From Pontederia crassipes (taxonomy: Eukaryota > Streptophyta > Magnoliopsida > Commelinales > Pontederiaceae), in contig CM060188.1 of NCBI GenBank assembly GCA_030549335.1, forward strand, positions 15,069,501 through 15,133,500: DNA of 64,000 bases. The letters are read 5' to 3'. Below the pieces are notes generated by a model. That model worked only from the letters and a program-made list of their open reading frames with translations. It was not told the origin of the DNA and made no database searches. The stretch's first letter is position 1. Each line of letters starts with the position of its first letter. Made by a program: the position numbers and the translations under genes. Positions 48,901-60,700 of the stretch are shown here, one piece after another.

Positions 48901-51900
48901 CTTGGCAGCTGTCCAGTATTTTTCTCTACTTTATGCTTTGTTTTAGTTATAAATATCTCCACAATAAAAACTATGTTTCAAGAAACTCACTTAATTTAGA
49001 ACCACAACTCAAAATTAACTTAGTTCATGCCACTCTATAACGAAGAAGTTTTGAATTGATGAAGCCAGAATGACTCAGTATCAAAAAGTATATGTTTACA
49101 TTAAATTTTCCAAAAGTGTTACCATTTATTAATCTTATTAACCAACACAATGAAATAATAAACATGACTTCAAGGAGCACTGGACATATAAAGATAACAA
49201 AATGCATACCGTAGGTCGAGCAAAAACTGAACAGACAGTGTTGTCATGTCCAGACAAAGCCATAACCATTGCCTTAGTACGAACATCCCACACCTGAGGA
49301 AAATACAACACTACCATTATGGTAAATATCACACGAAAGAAAGATGACATCAATTTCAAAGAATCTAAAAGCAAGAAAGTTTAATGAGTTGTCACAAGTC
49401 ATAGGTACATCGACATACCCGACAAACAGAATCTCGACCTCCCGTTAAGAGAACATTAATTGTTGGATGAACAGCCAAGCAATATACACCACTCAAATGC
49501 CCATGATAAGACCTGATGACCTTTGAATAATTGCAAAATGAAAAGGAAGATTAACATGTTACCAATTGCAAGTAAACTTTCATTCTTCGAAATAGTCTAC
49601 CATACCTTATTTTGTTCAAGATCCCAACATTTTACTTGTTTATCATCTCCAGCAGAAAATAAGTATGTATGTTCTTTACTGACAGCAAGCCCTAATCATT
49701 CAAGTTGCAGTATATTGTCACATGACTTGTAGTAAATACCAGGTATCTAAAATAGAGGCAGTTTAAAGAAACAAATGCAGGACAACTGTGCAAGGCAACT
49801 AACCGCGTATTTGTTCAATATGTCCTGTAAGAGTCAGCTTCAGCTTTCCAGATGCAGTGTCCCAGATCTTGAAAGAAAAGAACAGTAATGTCTCAGAGAT
49901 TTGGCAATAGTCTGAGTTTATGACAAGCTTGGCTGGAGTTTTTGGAACCTTTTATATATACAAAAGTTTAGAAAGAATACAAAACAAAAGAGATGAAAAG
50001 CCGTGTTTTGGAGCAAAATTTTCAAATAATCACACATTAAAAATGCAAGATAAGGGATGTTGATTGGCCTAAACAACAGAGGAATTGCGTAGGGTTTAGG
50101 AAATAAAATCACAAGAATATGCTCAAGGCTGTAGGTGGGAGATTGCCCACAATTCTACACCAGAAGAATTGTCCGACAAAACCATCATGAGATCAGTTCC
50201 TTTACTTCAAAAAAAGATCAGTTCCTTAGCAGCTATAAATGATTAAGCAGAATACTGAATTGAATTTAGTCTACAATGGAAGAAAGTGTCCCATATATCT
50301 GGGCTAAGATTAGAAATATATTGGATAGCATGATTCCTTATAAGCACTTGAAGAACCAGGAGATTATGCATAAGGATTTTTTTAGGGGCTATGTATAAGG
50401 AAATTATCTGTCCTACATTTATACACAAACTAGATTAAAGATGAGAAGATAAGATGGTGTGTGCATATGAAGATACTGTGAAATTGACAACAAATATAAA
50501 CCAAAAGGCCAACCAAATTGAATAGCCAATATATATAAGTGTATAAGCAGAGCTCAAGGAATAGCAAACAATGCAAGGAAATTACACATAATGATAATAC
50601 ACTCTACACAGGTCATCATGGATAACATTGGTGAATAACCTTAATTGTCCGGTCTGCTGAACCAGTACAGAACCACTCATTGCTTGGATCAAAGGCAATG
50701 GACCTAACCCATCCTAAATGACCGCTGATGACCTGTATTAGATAAGCAGTAATATTGTAAGTAAAGTTATGATCAGCAGAAAATTATAATATAAGATGCT
50801 AAATGTATGGCAGACAGCTGTGTAACCCAAAACTAGTCATACTCTAAAAAAATATGGATATGACCAAATGTATCAGTTGTTTGATTTAGTACAAAGAATC
50901 TGCAGAACATCAAACCAGTAGACAAACACTGAGCTGTTTTCATTTTTTAGGAAAATTTTGTAAAAGAAAACTATATTTCATTACTTCAGGTGATAATCTC
51001 AGCCTTGATAACTAGTGACAAGAGTAAGAAAGACCAACCCGGTAGTTTTTCCATGGAGGATGCCATGCAGGACGAGGCCATCTACTAGCAATCCTTTCTG
51101 CGAGTGCTGAGGTAGACAGAGGCCTGACAAAATGACAAACTCAGAGAATCTCAAGTAATCATGCAATATGCCTATAGAAAAAAAAATCTGAGCAACAAAA
51201 GCATTCACCAACCAATAATATTATCATACAATTTTTAAGTAAACTATTCAAACTTTTCCATTAAAGGAAAAGTATAATGTTATCACCTATCCAGGATGGA
51301 AGTTATAGGCCCAGCATTTCTGCTTGAGATATCAATTTCACTGTAAGAAACAAAAAATTCAGCAAGATTAGTTCATAGCTAGAAACAGTCAGTTTTAGCA
51401 CACAGAACATGTTGTGGCAGAATAGAATACATACGGTCCTTTCGGAAGCATGACAGGTGCAGGAATAATAGTTTTCTGACTCTCACTACTCCCAGGGCCT
51501 TTAGGAACCTGGTTGCCTGCAGTGGTCCAACAATATGCTGTAATATGACTTCAAAAATGTGACCATCAAATAGGAATGCCCAAGAAAATTAAAGAACAGA
51601 AAGGGATGTTTCACACTGTTTGGTTGGAGGTGAAAGGAGGAGAATCTGTTCCCTTCTTTTGGCTGAGTTTAAGTTGGAGGGGAATGAAAGGGAAAGGAGG
51701 GGACTTTCCCCTCCAATATCGCATTTTTTCTTTCCCCTCCAAATCAGGGCGGAAAGGGTGGGTATAGGTACAAGTAAACATATTTATATATTTAGTCTTA
51801 TAAACTAAACATATAAATACACGTTACGAGGGATAAAATCATCTAAATAATTTTTTTGAGGAGGAAATAAAATTATTATGAAATCTTCGTTCCCTTCCCT

Positions 51901-52813
51901 TCCCATTATTCATGTCAATGACCTTTCAACCAAACAGGCTTATGACATAGTCTAGCAATGAAGGGAACCAATAAATCATGATCTAATAAGAAAAAGAACC
52001 CACTATAACAGTGCTAAACTGAAAACGGTTCACCAAAACAATGATCTAAAATAACTTATCGCAGGTCATCATATTTTTTTCTTTTGTTTTGGGATTAGTC
52101 ATACACTTAGAAGCAGGCAACACAATTTTCAAGTTCAACGAACTATTTTCTCAAGATAATCGGACTTCGAATCATAAATACACACTGAGACCAACTCTTG
52201 CTCGGCCACAAGTTGACCGAGATTCACTCCTCAGCCTTCACTATAACCATTAAAATAGCATTCTATGTTCCTCTATCAAAATCTCACAGCTTGCAGATAA
52301 TTCACCTTTTGGTTCATTAATCATTCGAGCACAAAACTTAACTCCTAAGTCCACGCGCATAAAAATGTATATCTATATATAGAACTCTTTTCAGTTCTGG
52401 TGAAATAATTTTCACTCAAACTGCAATCCTACACATAGAGAAGTGTATGCGCTGAGCGTTGCTGAAGGCCAAGTGAAACAATATATGAAAGGATACGTAC
52501 TCGGTAGAGCCAATGCCATGGAAGCCGATGCCGGTTGGTCCCCTTTAACATGCCCATCAGAGGCATTGACGGCCTGATCGCGGCTTTGGTCGCTGGAGTA
52601 GCTGCCGGCGGCGGCGCCATACTCTGCCCTGATCTTGTACCCGATGCGGGCCTGCTTGCTCACAGGGTCCGGCGGAGGAGGATGGCCGTGGACGGGTGCG
52701 AAGAGGTCAAGCGCCCGCTTGAGGGACTTAAAGCTGAGCTTCTTCAGTGACTGCGGCTCCACCGCAAGATCCATGGGATCCGCGCCACCGGCGGCGAGGG
52801 CGGCGGCCGGCAT
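42198..52813 (-). CDS. PRL1: PRL1, WD40 protein of the Prp19/NTC complex
   Basis: This matches plant PLEIOTROPIC REGULATORY LOCUS 1. The 15 exons are 52813-52501, 51516-51435, 51340-51287, 51123-51039, 50732-50640, 49867-49804, 49691-49606, 49520-49419, 49293-49210, 43791-43731, 43643-43577, 43447-43370, 42793-42729, 42549-42472 and 42370-42198: 1485 nt, 494 aa, all GT-AG. The N-terminus ([20 protein letters not shown]) is the conserved plant PRL1 start. Seven WD40 repeats follow, beginning at GHLGWVRS and ending at [16 protein letters not shown] or FWD motifs are visible at the exon joins. The protein ends [18 protein letters not shown]1 is a nuclear subunit of the spliceosome-activating NineTeen/MOS4-associated complex and affects sugar and hormone responses and immunity. 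Intron 9 (43792-49209) is expanded by mobile elements. Expression of the frame looks intact. Confidence 0.97.
43792..45335. other. PRL1 intron 9, left part
   Basis: Intronic DNA. From about 44300 to 45200 it has a more balanced, repeat-like composition than the other introns, but no ends or domains could be assigned. Confidence 0.35.
45339..45421 (-). repeat. Diverged partial copy of the SINE at 17302-17489
   Basis: A T run followed by ATGTCCAAGGCTAATAACAC and TGACTAATCC matches the 3' half of the SINE in order and orientation, with many substitutions. The A and B boxes are not preserved. Confidence 0.5.
45551..46642. mobile_element. hAT-like element D in PRL1 intron 9, 8-bp target duplication
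   Basis: The left end reads CAATGTTGTCAAAAATCGG and the right end, on the other strand, TAATGTTGTCAAACACGT. The exact 8-bp repeat ACAATACT flanks it at 45543-45550 and 46643-46650. The interior holds a (CT)n run (45901-45962) and GC-rich sequence with GCCGCC words. No transposase frame. Confidence 0.82.
45901..45962. repeat. (CT)n microsatellite
   Basis: About 31 uninterrupted CT units inside hAT-like element D. Confidence 0.96.
46652..47349. other. PRL1 intron 9, GC-balanced segment beside the LINE
   Basis: Balanced composition with overlapping frames in all directions. It lies downstream of the minus-strand LINE remnant and may be its 3' region, but no domain was recognised. Confidence 0.3.
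47350..48800 (-). mobile_element. L1-type LINE remnant in PRL1 intron 9
   Basis: On the minus strand, broken frames show the end of a non-LTR reverse transcriptase: a degraded active-site region [13 protein letters not shown] (about 48650-48690), [14 protein letters not shown] and [15 protein letters not shown] with [12 protein letters not shown] (about 48500-48290). A zinc-binding RT-associated motif [14 protein letters not shown] follows at about 47595-47550. Several frameshifts and stops make it inactive. Its ends were not located. Confidence 0.7.
51616..51937. mobile_element. MITE in PRL1 intron 1, about 322 bp
   Basis: The ends are inverted repeats: CTGTTTGGTTGGAGGTGAAA at the left and, read on the other strand, CTGTTTGGTTGAAAGGT at the right. 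The interior is non-coding. No clear target duplication was found, so the superfamily is uncertain. Confidence 0.7.
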
Positions 52814-53770
52814 ATGAAGAAAGAAACTATAAATTAGGCGGCAGGTCTTCTGGAAACGGTCGTCCGCGGTGGTCGGCTACGGCGGTGGTTGCCGGCCGTC
52901 TTCGCTTTCTCGCGCACGTAGCACTTGGGAGTTGGGGGAGATTTTAGGGCACCGAATGGGTTTTGGCTTCTGACCGGAGTTCCATAAAACTGCGAAGTCC
53001 TGTGTTTATTTTTTAAGTCGGTGGTTTTTTTGTAAGATGTGAATAATAATAATAATAAGTTAATTTCCAATCTAGGATCCTAAATTTTAAGTTTTTCAAA
53101 ATTTATTTATAACATTTTTTGTTCCCAAGTTCTTTTTCTCTTGGGCAGAAGATTCCCAAGATCACTTAACCTCCAATAAACAATTACCTAAGCATTCAAT
53201 TACGATAATTTCTATACTAAAAAGTATAATAATTCAACTAATAATAAATAACCACCCTCTATTTTCTCTATTTGTTTTTTATATTCATTTTTTAAAATAA
53301 TTAATGAATGTATTGTTTTAGAAATTTCTTCCACTTACTTGGTATCCACATTAATAATTAAATATATTTTGTTAAAAATGTTATAACTATATGGCAGTAA
53401 AATAAAAAAAATAATTAGATTATTTGCGGAGTTTAAAGGCTCAATTTGTTATGGATTTAAGAATTGTAGGAATCCGGTCCACACATCTGAATCCATCATT
53501 AATGTATAGATTGATGATAAGTAAAGTAAATTTATAATGAATTTAAGATAATCATAGATCTACAAAATGAATTATAGTTTAAATGTGTAGACTCAATTTG
53601 GATTCACACAATTTTTAATCTCATTTATTTTAAATTAAAGTTGGAGAACTTAAACAAATAGACAAAGTTATAGCATATGGAGCCAAAATTACTCGTAATT
53701 TTTTAAAAAATAATTTCTGACTGATGTTATAATTTTTTCATCAATTTATATGTTATAAAAATAATTAATG
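52814..53770. other. PRL1 upstream region
   Basis: About 170 bp of moderately GC-rich leader/promoter DNA turns into AT-rich intergenic DNA. No specific element assigned. Confidence 0.35.
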
Positions 53771-53784
53771 TATAAGTTGATATC

Positions 53785-53828
53785 GCCGACCCCACCTAGT
53801 GGGATAAGGCTTTGTTGTTGTTGTATTA
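53785..53828 (+). mobile_element. Minimal RTE-type LINE tail, 44 bp
   Basis: Only GCCGACCCCACCTAGTGGGA, TAAGGCTTTG and a TTG-repeat tail are present. Flanks are TATAAGTTGATATC (53771-53784) and TATAAGTTAATATC (53829-53842), a 14-bp duplication with one mismatch. Confidence 0.8.
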
Positions 53829-54134
53829 TATAAGTTAATATCAATATATGATAAGATCGTCGTTGATATAGCTGATATAATTTTATCACCGTGTATTACA
53901 CTTTTTATGACAATAAAGTAATTTGTTAGAGGGCATTAACAATGTGACCATAATATATATATACAGTTATTATGTATTATTTTATTGGCATTTTATTGAT
54001 GTTATTTGCTTTAAATTGGTGTTTTTTCTTGAATGTTAAAAAACATTTTTTTTTTTACTTTTTTTACTTACACCTCTAACAAAATAAATATTGTGTGATG
54101 ACACTACTAATGAATAGTAGACTAGAAAATAAAT

Positions 54135-54612
54135 TTCTTAAAGAGAAAAAGATGCACTGCTTAGCAGTATGCAGAGCGGATTGATGTCCACCGTCCATCT
54201 TCGTTCAACGGTTTGGGATGCATCTCTTTTTTCCCCTTTTTCATGTGAAGAGTGAAGTGGATGAGAAGGCGCTCACGACGTTGAAGGCATCAGGAGGGCA
54301 AAGGCGAAGCGGAGGAGGAGGCAGCGGCGCATCAGATAATGTTTGAGGCGTCGAGAAGGGACGATCGACCTCGGCGATGACAGCGTTGAAGGCATAAGGA
54401 GGGTGACGCTGGAGTCGAGGTGTGCGGTGAGGGCCGCCCAATCAGAGGTCGACGTGCTCGAAGAGCACTGCGACGACGTCAAAGATGATGAGGGCGAGGA
54501 TGCGACGACCGGCAAGGAGGAGGGAGCGGAGGCGGGCGGATAGACACGAAAAAGAGAAAAAAAGAGCCATTGGATGCCATCTGCTTAGTAGCATCCCTTT
54601 TCTCTTTCTTAA
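54135..54612. mobile_element. GC-rich insertion with inverted ends
   Basis: The left end AAAGAGAAAAAGATGCACTG and, on the other strand, the right end AAAGAGAAAAGGGATGCTAC are similar, both followed by variants of TTAGCAG/TAAGCAG. The core is GC-rich with frames in several directions. No clear target duplication; possibly Mutator-like. Confidence 0.45.
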
Positions 54613-54912
54613 ATAACGTAATTATTAGTTAAAAAATATTGAGAAATTAAAATACTTAATGGTTGTGTTTGTATCAAAATTATTCGTCAGAACTTTGGTT
54701 AATTTTACCAAACAATTATCAAAATTCGGATGGACCCCGCAAGAACTAAAGTTCTGATCAACGTCAAAATTCTCAATAAAAAGTTCTTGTTTTGTGCAAG
54801 AACTTAAAAATTGTCACCGCGCACGTGAAACTAGCATTTATTTCTTATTCTTATTTCTTACATTCTCTCTCTTCACTTATTATTTCAGTTTTACCTGGTA
54901 ACATAACAACCA

Positions 54913-55306
54913 ACAACAAACAACAACAACAAAGCCTTATCCCACTAAGTGGGATCGGCTACATGGATCATACGATGCCATTCCGCTCTATTAGTAACCA
55001 AATCTTTCGGTATATTATTCACCAATAGATCTTGCTCTATTAGTTCGTCAAGTGTCCGCATTGGCCTCCCTCTCCCTCTTTTAATCGGACTCCAAATTAT
55101 TTGATCTACTCTTCTTACTGACGCATCTAATGGTCTTCTCTGAACATGACCAAACCATCTCAAACGATTCTCTATCATTTTCTCACTAATAGGAGCCACT
55201 CCGACTCGTTCACATATATGATTATTCCTAATCTTACATAATCTTGTATGACCACACATCCATCTCAACATCCTCATTTCGGCTACCCCCACTTTACGTT
55301 CATTTC
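54913..55306 (-). mobile_element. 5'-truncated RTE-type LINE, 394 bp, perfect 16-bp duplication
   Basis: The minus strand encodes the end of an RTE reverse transcriptase polyprotein: RMLRWMCGHTR, then GVAPISEKMIENRLRWFGHV and RRPLDASVRR, ending RMIHVADPT. A TTGTTGTTG tail follows. The 16-bp repeat GGTAACATAACAACCA flanks it exactly (54897-54912 and 55307-55322). The open frame extends upstream into flanking host DNA to a Met at 55331, but residues before KVGVAEM are not LINE. Confidence 0.92.
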
Positions 55307-55322
55307 GGTAACATAACAACCA

Positions 55323-56319
55323 CTTTGCCAATTTTTCTCACCTAGCCCATTTTCCTCTCTCTACTATATTAGTAAGCAAATTTTATTTATTACTATTAGC
55401 ACATAATTTTTTAACCATAAAAATAATTTATTAGTTGATCTAAGTTATTAGTTTTAATTTGTTATTAAATACATTTTTCGTTAACATTTTATATGAAATT
55501 ATTATTATTAATGAAAGTTAAACTAATATGTTGTTTAAGTTAATGAAATGTTAATTTATCTTTCTTTATGCTTTTAATTATTTTTAATATATATAATTAT
55601 TTATTTCCCCATACATCATTATTCTGCCTATAAAGTAAATTATTTAATTCAAATTTATTCTTTATTAGTTTCTATTGTACTTTAATTAGTATTATAGTAC
55701 AATAAAATGTTATTAATTACTATTTATTGTAAATATTATTTATTAAACTATTTTACACATTATAGTAAATAATAATAAATTATAAGATAAATGAAAGTAA
55801 TATTTTTCATATCAATAAAAATAAATTTATCTTTTTAATTCTTACTTTTTTATCAAACACCTACTTAAACTTAGGAGAATTTTAATTCTCGTGTCCAAAC
55901 ACAGCCAATGTAAAACAGAATATGAAATGTCATCTTGTCAAGTTTCACAATTCATATGCATAGCAACTTTGTTCAGAATTCCGGTGTTAAACAAACCAAG
56001 TTACCTGCATATGCATAGCAACTTTGTTCAGAATTCAATAGTTTGCCCATTCAGCATCTTATGATATTGACAGCGGTACCAATATTGGCTTGGGAAAATT
56101 ACATCAATTCACAAAAGAGCATAATACAAGTTACAAAGAATAAAGAGGAAATAGCTCAGACACGGAATAAGTAATTTTCATTATAAAGAAACATGGTTTC
56201 CCAGCAGGAAGACCTAACTTCCACTGAGGAAAACAAAAGTTCATTGTGCCATATATTCTCCCTCTGGTACAAACAGCTATTTCCATGTTATAAACACTCA
56301 AAAGGCAATGACACTGTCC
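55323..56319. other. AT-rich intergenic downstream of the HIG1 gene
   Basis: Strongly AT-rich. A 31-bp phrase beginning CATATGCATAGCAACTTTG occurs twice near 55953 and 56008. No gene recognised. Confidence 0.4.
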
Positions 56320-57695
56320 TTAATCCTTCTGTGTCTGTGTCTGTGTCTCCAAATTCAGGTATTGTTTTGCATACTGGTTAACTTTTGATCCGGATCCTGC
56401 CTGGTGATCATAATATTCGACCAAAGCTGCACCAGCCAAGGCAGCCAGTGTAAGGGCCTGTGCATGCAACCTGCAGACATTTGACAATGGTTTAAGTTCA
56501 AGCTTGAGCTTTTGCATCGATGATGAAAGAGTACAAACTACCAAAAACTAATGATAACAAAACTTCATACATACAGTAACCACAAATGTTTCCAGAAGGA
56601 TATTTTTCTTTCAGAAGATTTGTTAAAGCAAAAAACAAACGAAGCTACCTCGATATGCTGTAAGCCTCTGACTGTAATAGGATATAATCAAAACAATCAC
56701 CTTAAGAGCCTAAGCTTGCAAGCAATTAGACAGACAAACCATCAACTTAATCTCTACATGTGAGAACTAGTTTAACTTGTCAAATACCCAGATGCATTGC
56801 AATCATATGTCATTCACATGATTATTCGCTTCATAAATATCTTTCTTTCTTGTGCAAAGTTCAACTTAACTCTTAGGCTACAAGAAGTGGAGAGAAATCC
56901 CCATTGTATATATAATGAAGAAATGTTTTGGGATATTAATGAACATGACAAGAAGTAGACTTTTAGGACGCAAGATCAAAGATGCATTTTGAGCCATATC
57001 CATCTGCCGCACTGTGGAAAAATTACAAGCAATGGTTTTTTTTTTCAGATAACAGAAAATAAAGGGGCACATGCCTCTCTGATGGAAGCAATGGTTATTC
57101 TTGCCAACTTATTATCACGAATATAAATTCCAGTCTCCGAAAGTAATGTCTCAGCTGAATTAACTTTATCGAGAAGGATAACTCCATTTGCCATCATAAT
57201 AAGGAAAAAAGAACATTTTGAATAATTTTCACAAAAGCCCCTTGGTGATGTTTATCACAACTCACAACATGGCATGATCTAATAATCCTAATCAGTAATC
57301 CCTACATTTTCCCTGCTAATCGATCATTTCCAATTTATCATTACATTAGCAAGGCAACCATGGGGTGCGATTAAACTACAGAATAAAAGAAAGATCGAAA
57401 GAAACATCTCAAGACAAGGAGACAAATTAAAAAAAAATAAAAATCTCACCTTGCATGGATGATCTTGACGCTGGGCTTCATATTGGGACGCGACCAGTTG
57501 TAGGCGATCGAGCTCCCGATGCCCGTCAGCCAAAGGCACCCTGTTCGCATTCCCCCATTATTAGATCCCCAAATCACAAAAATTCCACCACAGAAACCCA
57601 ACAGGTTCGAAAACTTTACCTACTGATCGAAGCTTGTTCTCGATGACCCACTTCCTCATCGACTCCATCGTAATCTTCTTGTCCTCCCCCGCCAT
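56320..57695 (-). CDS. HIG1-domain mitochondrial protein (RCF1/HIGD family)
   Basis: The gene has three exons: 57695-57620, 57540-57450 and 56470-56320, 318 nt and 105 aa, all GT-AG. The HIG1 domain spans about residues 15-78: a short amphipathic start (MESMRKWVIENK), a first membrane segment (about 26-41), the loop with IIHARLHAQ containing the family H-x-R-x3-Q pattern (H54, R56, Q60), and a second membrane segment (about 61-75). The tail is Gln/Thr-rich (ETQTQTQKD). Family members sit in the inner mitochondrial membrane and assist assembly or stability of cytochrome oxidase and respiratory supercomplexes; plant ones are annotated as hypoxia-responsive. The start was chosen because MAGEDKK precedes the domain, as in plant homologues. 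A TATA-like box lies about 90 bp upstream. Confidence 0.94.
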
Positions 57696-57784
57696 TGATG
57701 CCAAGCTCTTCTTCTTCCTCCTCTTCTCGCTCGTTTCGGTGTTCGAGTTGGATACGAAGATACCGGCGATATTTTACGCCGCAC

Positions 57785-57790
57785 TTTATA
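57785..57790 (-). promoter_or_regulatory. TATA box of the HIG1 gene
   Basis: TATAAA in the context GGCTTATAAAGTG on the gene strand, 90 bp upstream of the start codon, leaving a 5' UTR of about 60 nt that is GA-rich on the gene strand. Confidence 0.55.
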
Positions 57791-58849
57791 AGCCTGCCAC
57801 CTGCCGCTAACGTGCGCAGGGTGCACGCGCCTTTTGACGACTGCGCGTTCGTCATGCCTCATGGACCTCCGGGCCCACGGATGCTCGACAAGTGTTGGAA
57901 CACCAGTGGTTGGAACGGGAGCTTGGTGTTCGATACCGCAGCGCAAAACCGTGGGCTTCGCAGCGTTATGGTTTAATTGGTTTTGGTATTCACCCGCGTG
58001 GGCGATCCCATGAAGCCAGGTTTGGACGGCAGACAGTGCAAGTCCACTAGCTGCTCGACACGTCAGACTAAGCAAAAAGGGAAGGCCGTTCGAAGGTGGA
58101 GTCGTGGAAGGCGTCCTTGTAGCGGATCCAGCCGAGGGCTGTAAACTCGGAAAGTCGGAAGCCGCGGCGGAGGCGGGAAGGGAGACATTGTCGTGGTAAA
58201 GTACGAATCTGGATTTTGATTTTTTATTTAAAATAAAAAAAGTTGTACGATAAGTTTGAGGTGCTCAATTTGGATGGTCTTGCTCCATGTCCAATTAGGA
58301 CATTGTTGAGATCATCCGTTACTTCGTCATTAAAAAATAATTGGCTTCGTATTTTCTTATAATAATATCAATCGTCGTACAGATGCCAATTAATTAATCC
58401 ATAATGAGATATTATAATAAATATAATTATTTTTTCAGTTAGGTTAGCTCTCACCCCTACCGAGTTGGGTCGGGATGAGCTAATAAGATGCGTCGCAAAT
58501 TCTTTGTGGTTTTGTGTGTTGTTTTAGGCACAAAGTTTTATTATATATTAACATCTCAAATTTGCTATTATGCGACGACAATTTGAGATTGTTGGATTAT
58601 AGATGAAAATTGTATCTATGTTAATCTATTTTCGATAGCGATATTGGAAGGTCCTATTTAAAATGAAAATCTATAGATTTTTATGTGTGTTCTTGTTCTC
58701 GTTTTTATTACTAAATAATAATAAAAAACTGCAGTTTTACTTTATTTTTAGTTGGTGTAATTTTATTATTTTTTATTGTGGTAAAGTGTTAATTTAAAAA
58801 ATCTTAGTATGATTCTAGATTCTAAACTCTATATAATATTTTTTTCTAT
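57791..58849. other. HIG1 upstream and intergenic DNA
   Basis: GC-balanced for about 400 bp, then AT-rich. No further gene recognised. Confidence 0.4.
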
Positions 58850-58862
58850 TTGCATATATTCG

Positions 58863-58938
58863 TCCTAGAGCGGAATGGCGTCGTATGATCCATGTAGCCG
58901 ACCCCACCTAGTGGGATAAGACTTTGTTGTTTTTGTTG
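58863..58938 (+). mobile_element. Short RTE-type LINE tail, 76 bp
   Basis: Contains GTCGTATGATCCATGTAGCC, GACCCCACCTAGTGGGATAA and a TTGTTGTTTTTGTTG tail. The 13-bp repeat TTGCATATATTCG flanks it exactly (58850-58862 and 58939-58951). Confidence 0.9.
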
Positions 58939-59284
58939 TTGCATATATTCGCCTACTTCTAATTGATTTTCAAATGTTGATCTTGTGATGAATAGAGTAT
59001 TTAAGGTATTATTTTCTGAGGCACAAAAAATAGAGTATTTAAAAATGAATAACATTTTGATCGAATCGAAATAGTGTTATAAGTATTTGTAATTTTTTTT
59101 TAACCTAGCACTTAGAGGTTTCAACAAATGTTATCACGATCGGACCGGACAATGAATCGAAAAAGTCTCCATTTCAAGTCCGACCAGTCAGATCGGTTGG
59201 TCGGACATGTTACTAATAAAATAATATAATCTTATATAATGTATGAAATTATCAAACTTCATTTATAAAAATAAACTTGTATTA

Positions 59285-59955
59285 TGTGGTCGTCTTTCTC
59301 TTTCATCCACGTCATTATAAAAATTTTGAAAAATAATAAAAAAAGATGAGGTCGTTCACGTCATTAAAAAAATTTTAAAAAATAAAAAAATGAACTTCGA
59401 CGGCAAAGAGAGGGAAGGGACTCGTCGTGCGGGAGAGAGAAGGAGGGGGGCATCCCTCTCTCTCTCTCCCTTGCCCCCCTCCCTCTCTCTCCCGTGCGAG
59501 CATCTTGCATGCTCTGCATAAGATTGGTACATGCGTAATGGTTCATGTACGTCTCATTCATGCATACAGAGTCTAGAGAGCTACTGAACAGCCATTGCAG
59601 CACTGCCGAACCAAAATTTTTTAATTCTTAATTAATTGCATCTGTCGTCGTAGCACTGGACGCTGCCAAATGCACATATTCCTATAGTTCTTCTTCATGG
59701 GGATCTGCCCGATGTATTCGTCGTCCTTGCCGTCGACGAGTTTGATGACCTTGCCATCGGCCTGGAACCTATACTCGTCGGAGCTCGACCGGAGGGGGTG
59801 ATCGCCCCCCTCCCTCTCTTTCACGTCGGAGTTTTATTTTTATTTTTTTTAATAATGCAGACGACCTCATCTTTTTTTATGATTTCTAATTTTTTTTATA
59901 ATGATGTGGACGATTTAAACTGATATGGATGAGAGAGAAAAGTGGCCACGTGTGT
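59285..59955. mobile_element. Nested inverted-repeat element, possibly Mutator-like
   Basis: Arms of roughly 130 bp are inverted repeats. Both contain CACGTCATTATAAA-like, AAAAAAAGATGAGGTCGT and a CGACG word followed by AAAGAGAGGGA. Between them lies a 67-codon minus-strand frame (59621-59824) with unfamiliar but non-repetitive sequence (DEYRFQADGKVIKLVDGKDD). Captured gene sequence is possible but unproven. Confidence 0.6.
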
Positions 59956-60109
59956 AAGGCAATTGAAAAATCTGTGATCACCGGTTAGATGACTATTCGT
60001 GCAAGAAAATGAAATATGGAGGACGTTTTGATTACAAATTGAAATTTAAGAAGTTGAAAAGCGACTCAAAATTTGAGGATCAATCGTGTAATTTACCCAC
60101 CGGCCGTGT

Positions 60110-60700
60110 CAAGAGCACTACTGAACCATGTCGTTCCGCCCATCCAACTACCAGCAACTGCCTCGTCCTGCCTCAACAAATGAGTGGACGCCCACAAACG
60201 CAGGCCTCTTCCCAGATGGAGGAGTTGCCTGTGCGTGTGTCGTTGTCGGCTACCGCAAGCCCCCTAATGAGCATGTCAGGCACCGCCGCGCGCGGACAAC
60301 ACTACTGCAAGCCCTTGGACGAGCATGTGGGCGTTAGCGGCGTTGCAGCACGAGCTGCCGCGCGCAATGTTAGCACCATCATGCGCTGACGGCGGTGCCG
60401 TAGGCCCTTGCACGTGCATGGAGCGTTGCAGCAGGCCTCCCATGCGAGCACGCGGTGCTGCCGCAGGCCCCAGTGATCGCATGGCGCTGCAGCAGGCGTC
60501 GTCGCACATAGATGACAATGTCGCAGGCCCCCATGCGAGCGCACCACGACACCTCTAAGCGGCGCTGCAGCAGGCGTTGCCACGCACAACGTTTGCTCCC
60601 TCGTGTCGCCGACGTTGCTGCTGCAAGGTCCCACCCCACACACACAATAGGCCGCTCACGCGAGGAGATCGCCGGTAATACCAATTGTTGCTCGACGCAT
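60110..60700. repeat. GC-rich GCTGCAGCAGGC-type repetitive block
   Basis: Repeated words such as GCTGCAGCAGGC, GCCGCAGGCCC and CATGCGAGC recur throughout, giving Ala/Arg-rich frames in several directions. Not interpreted as a gene. Confidence 0.6.

Noticed and set aside
59364..59603. A 79-codon minus-strand frame
   Set aside because: Most of it is CT/GA-rich low complexity within an inverted-repeat arm.
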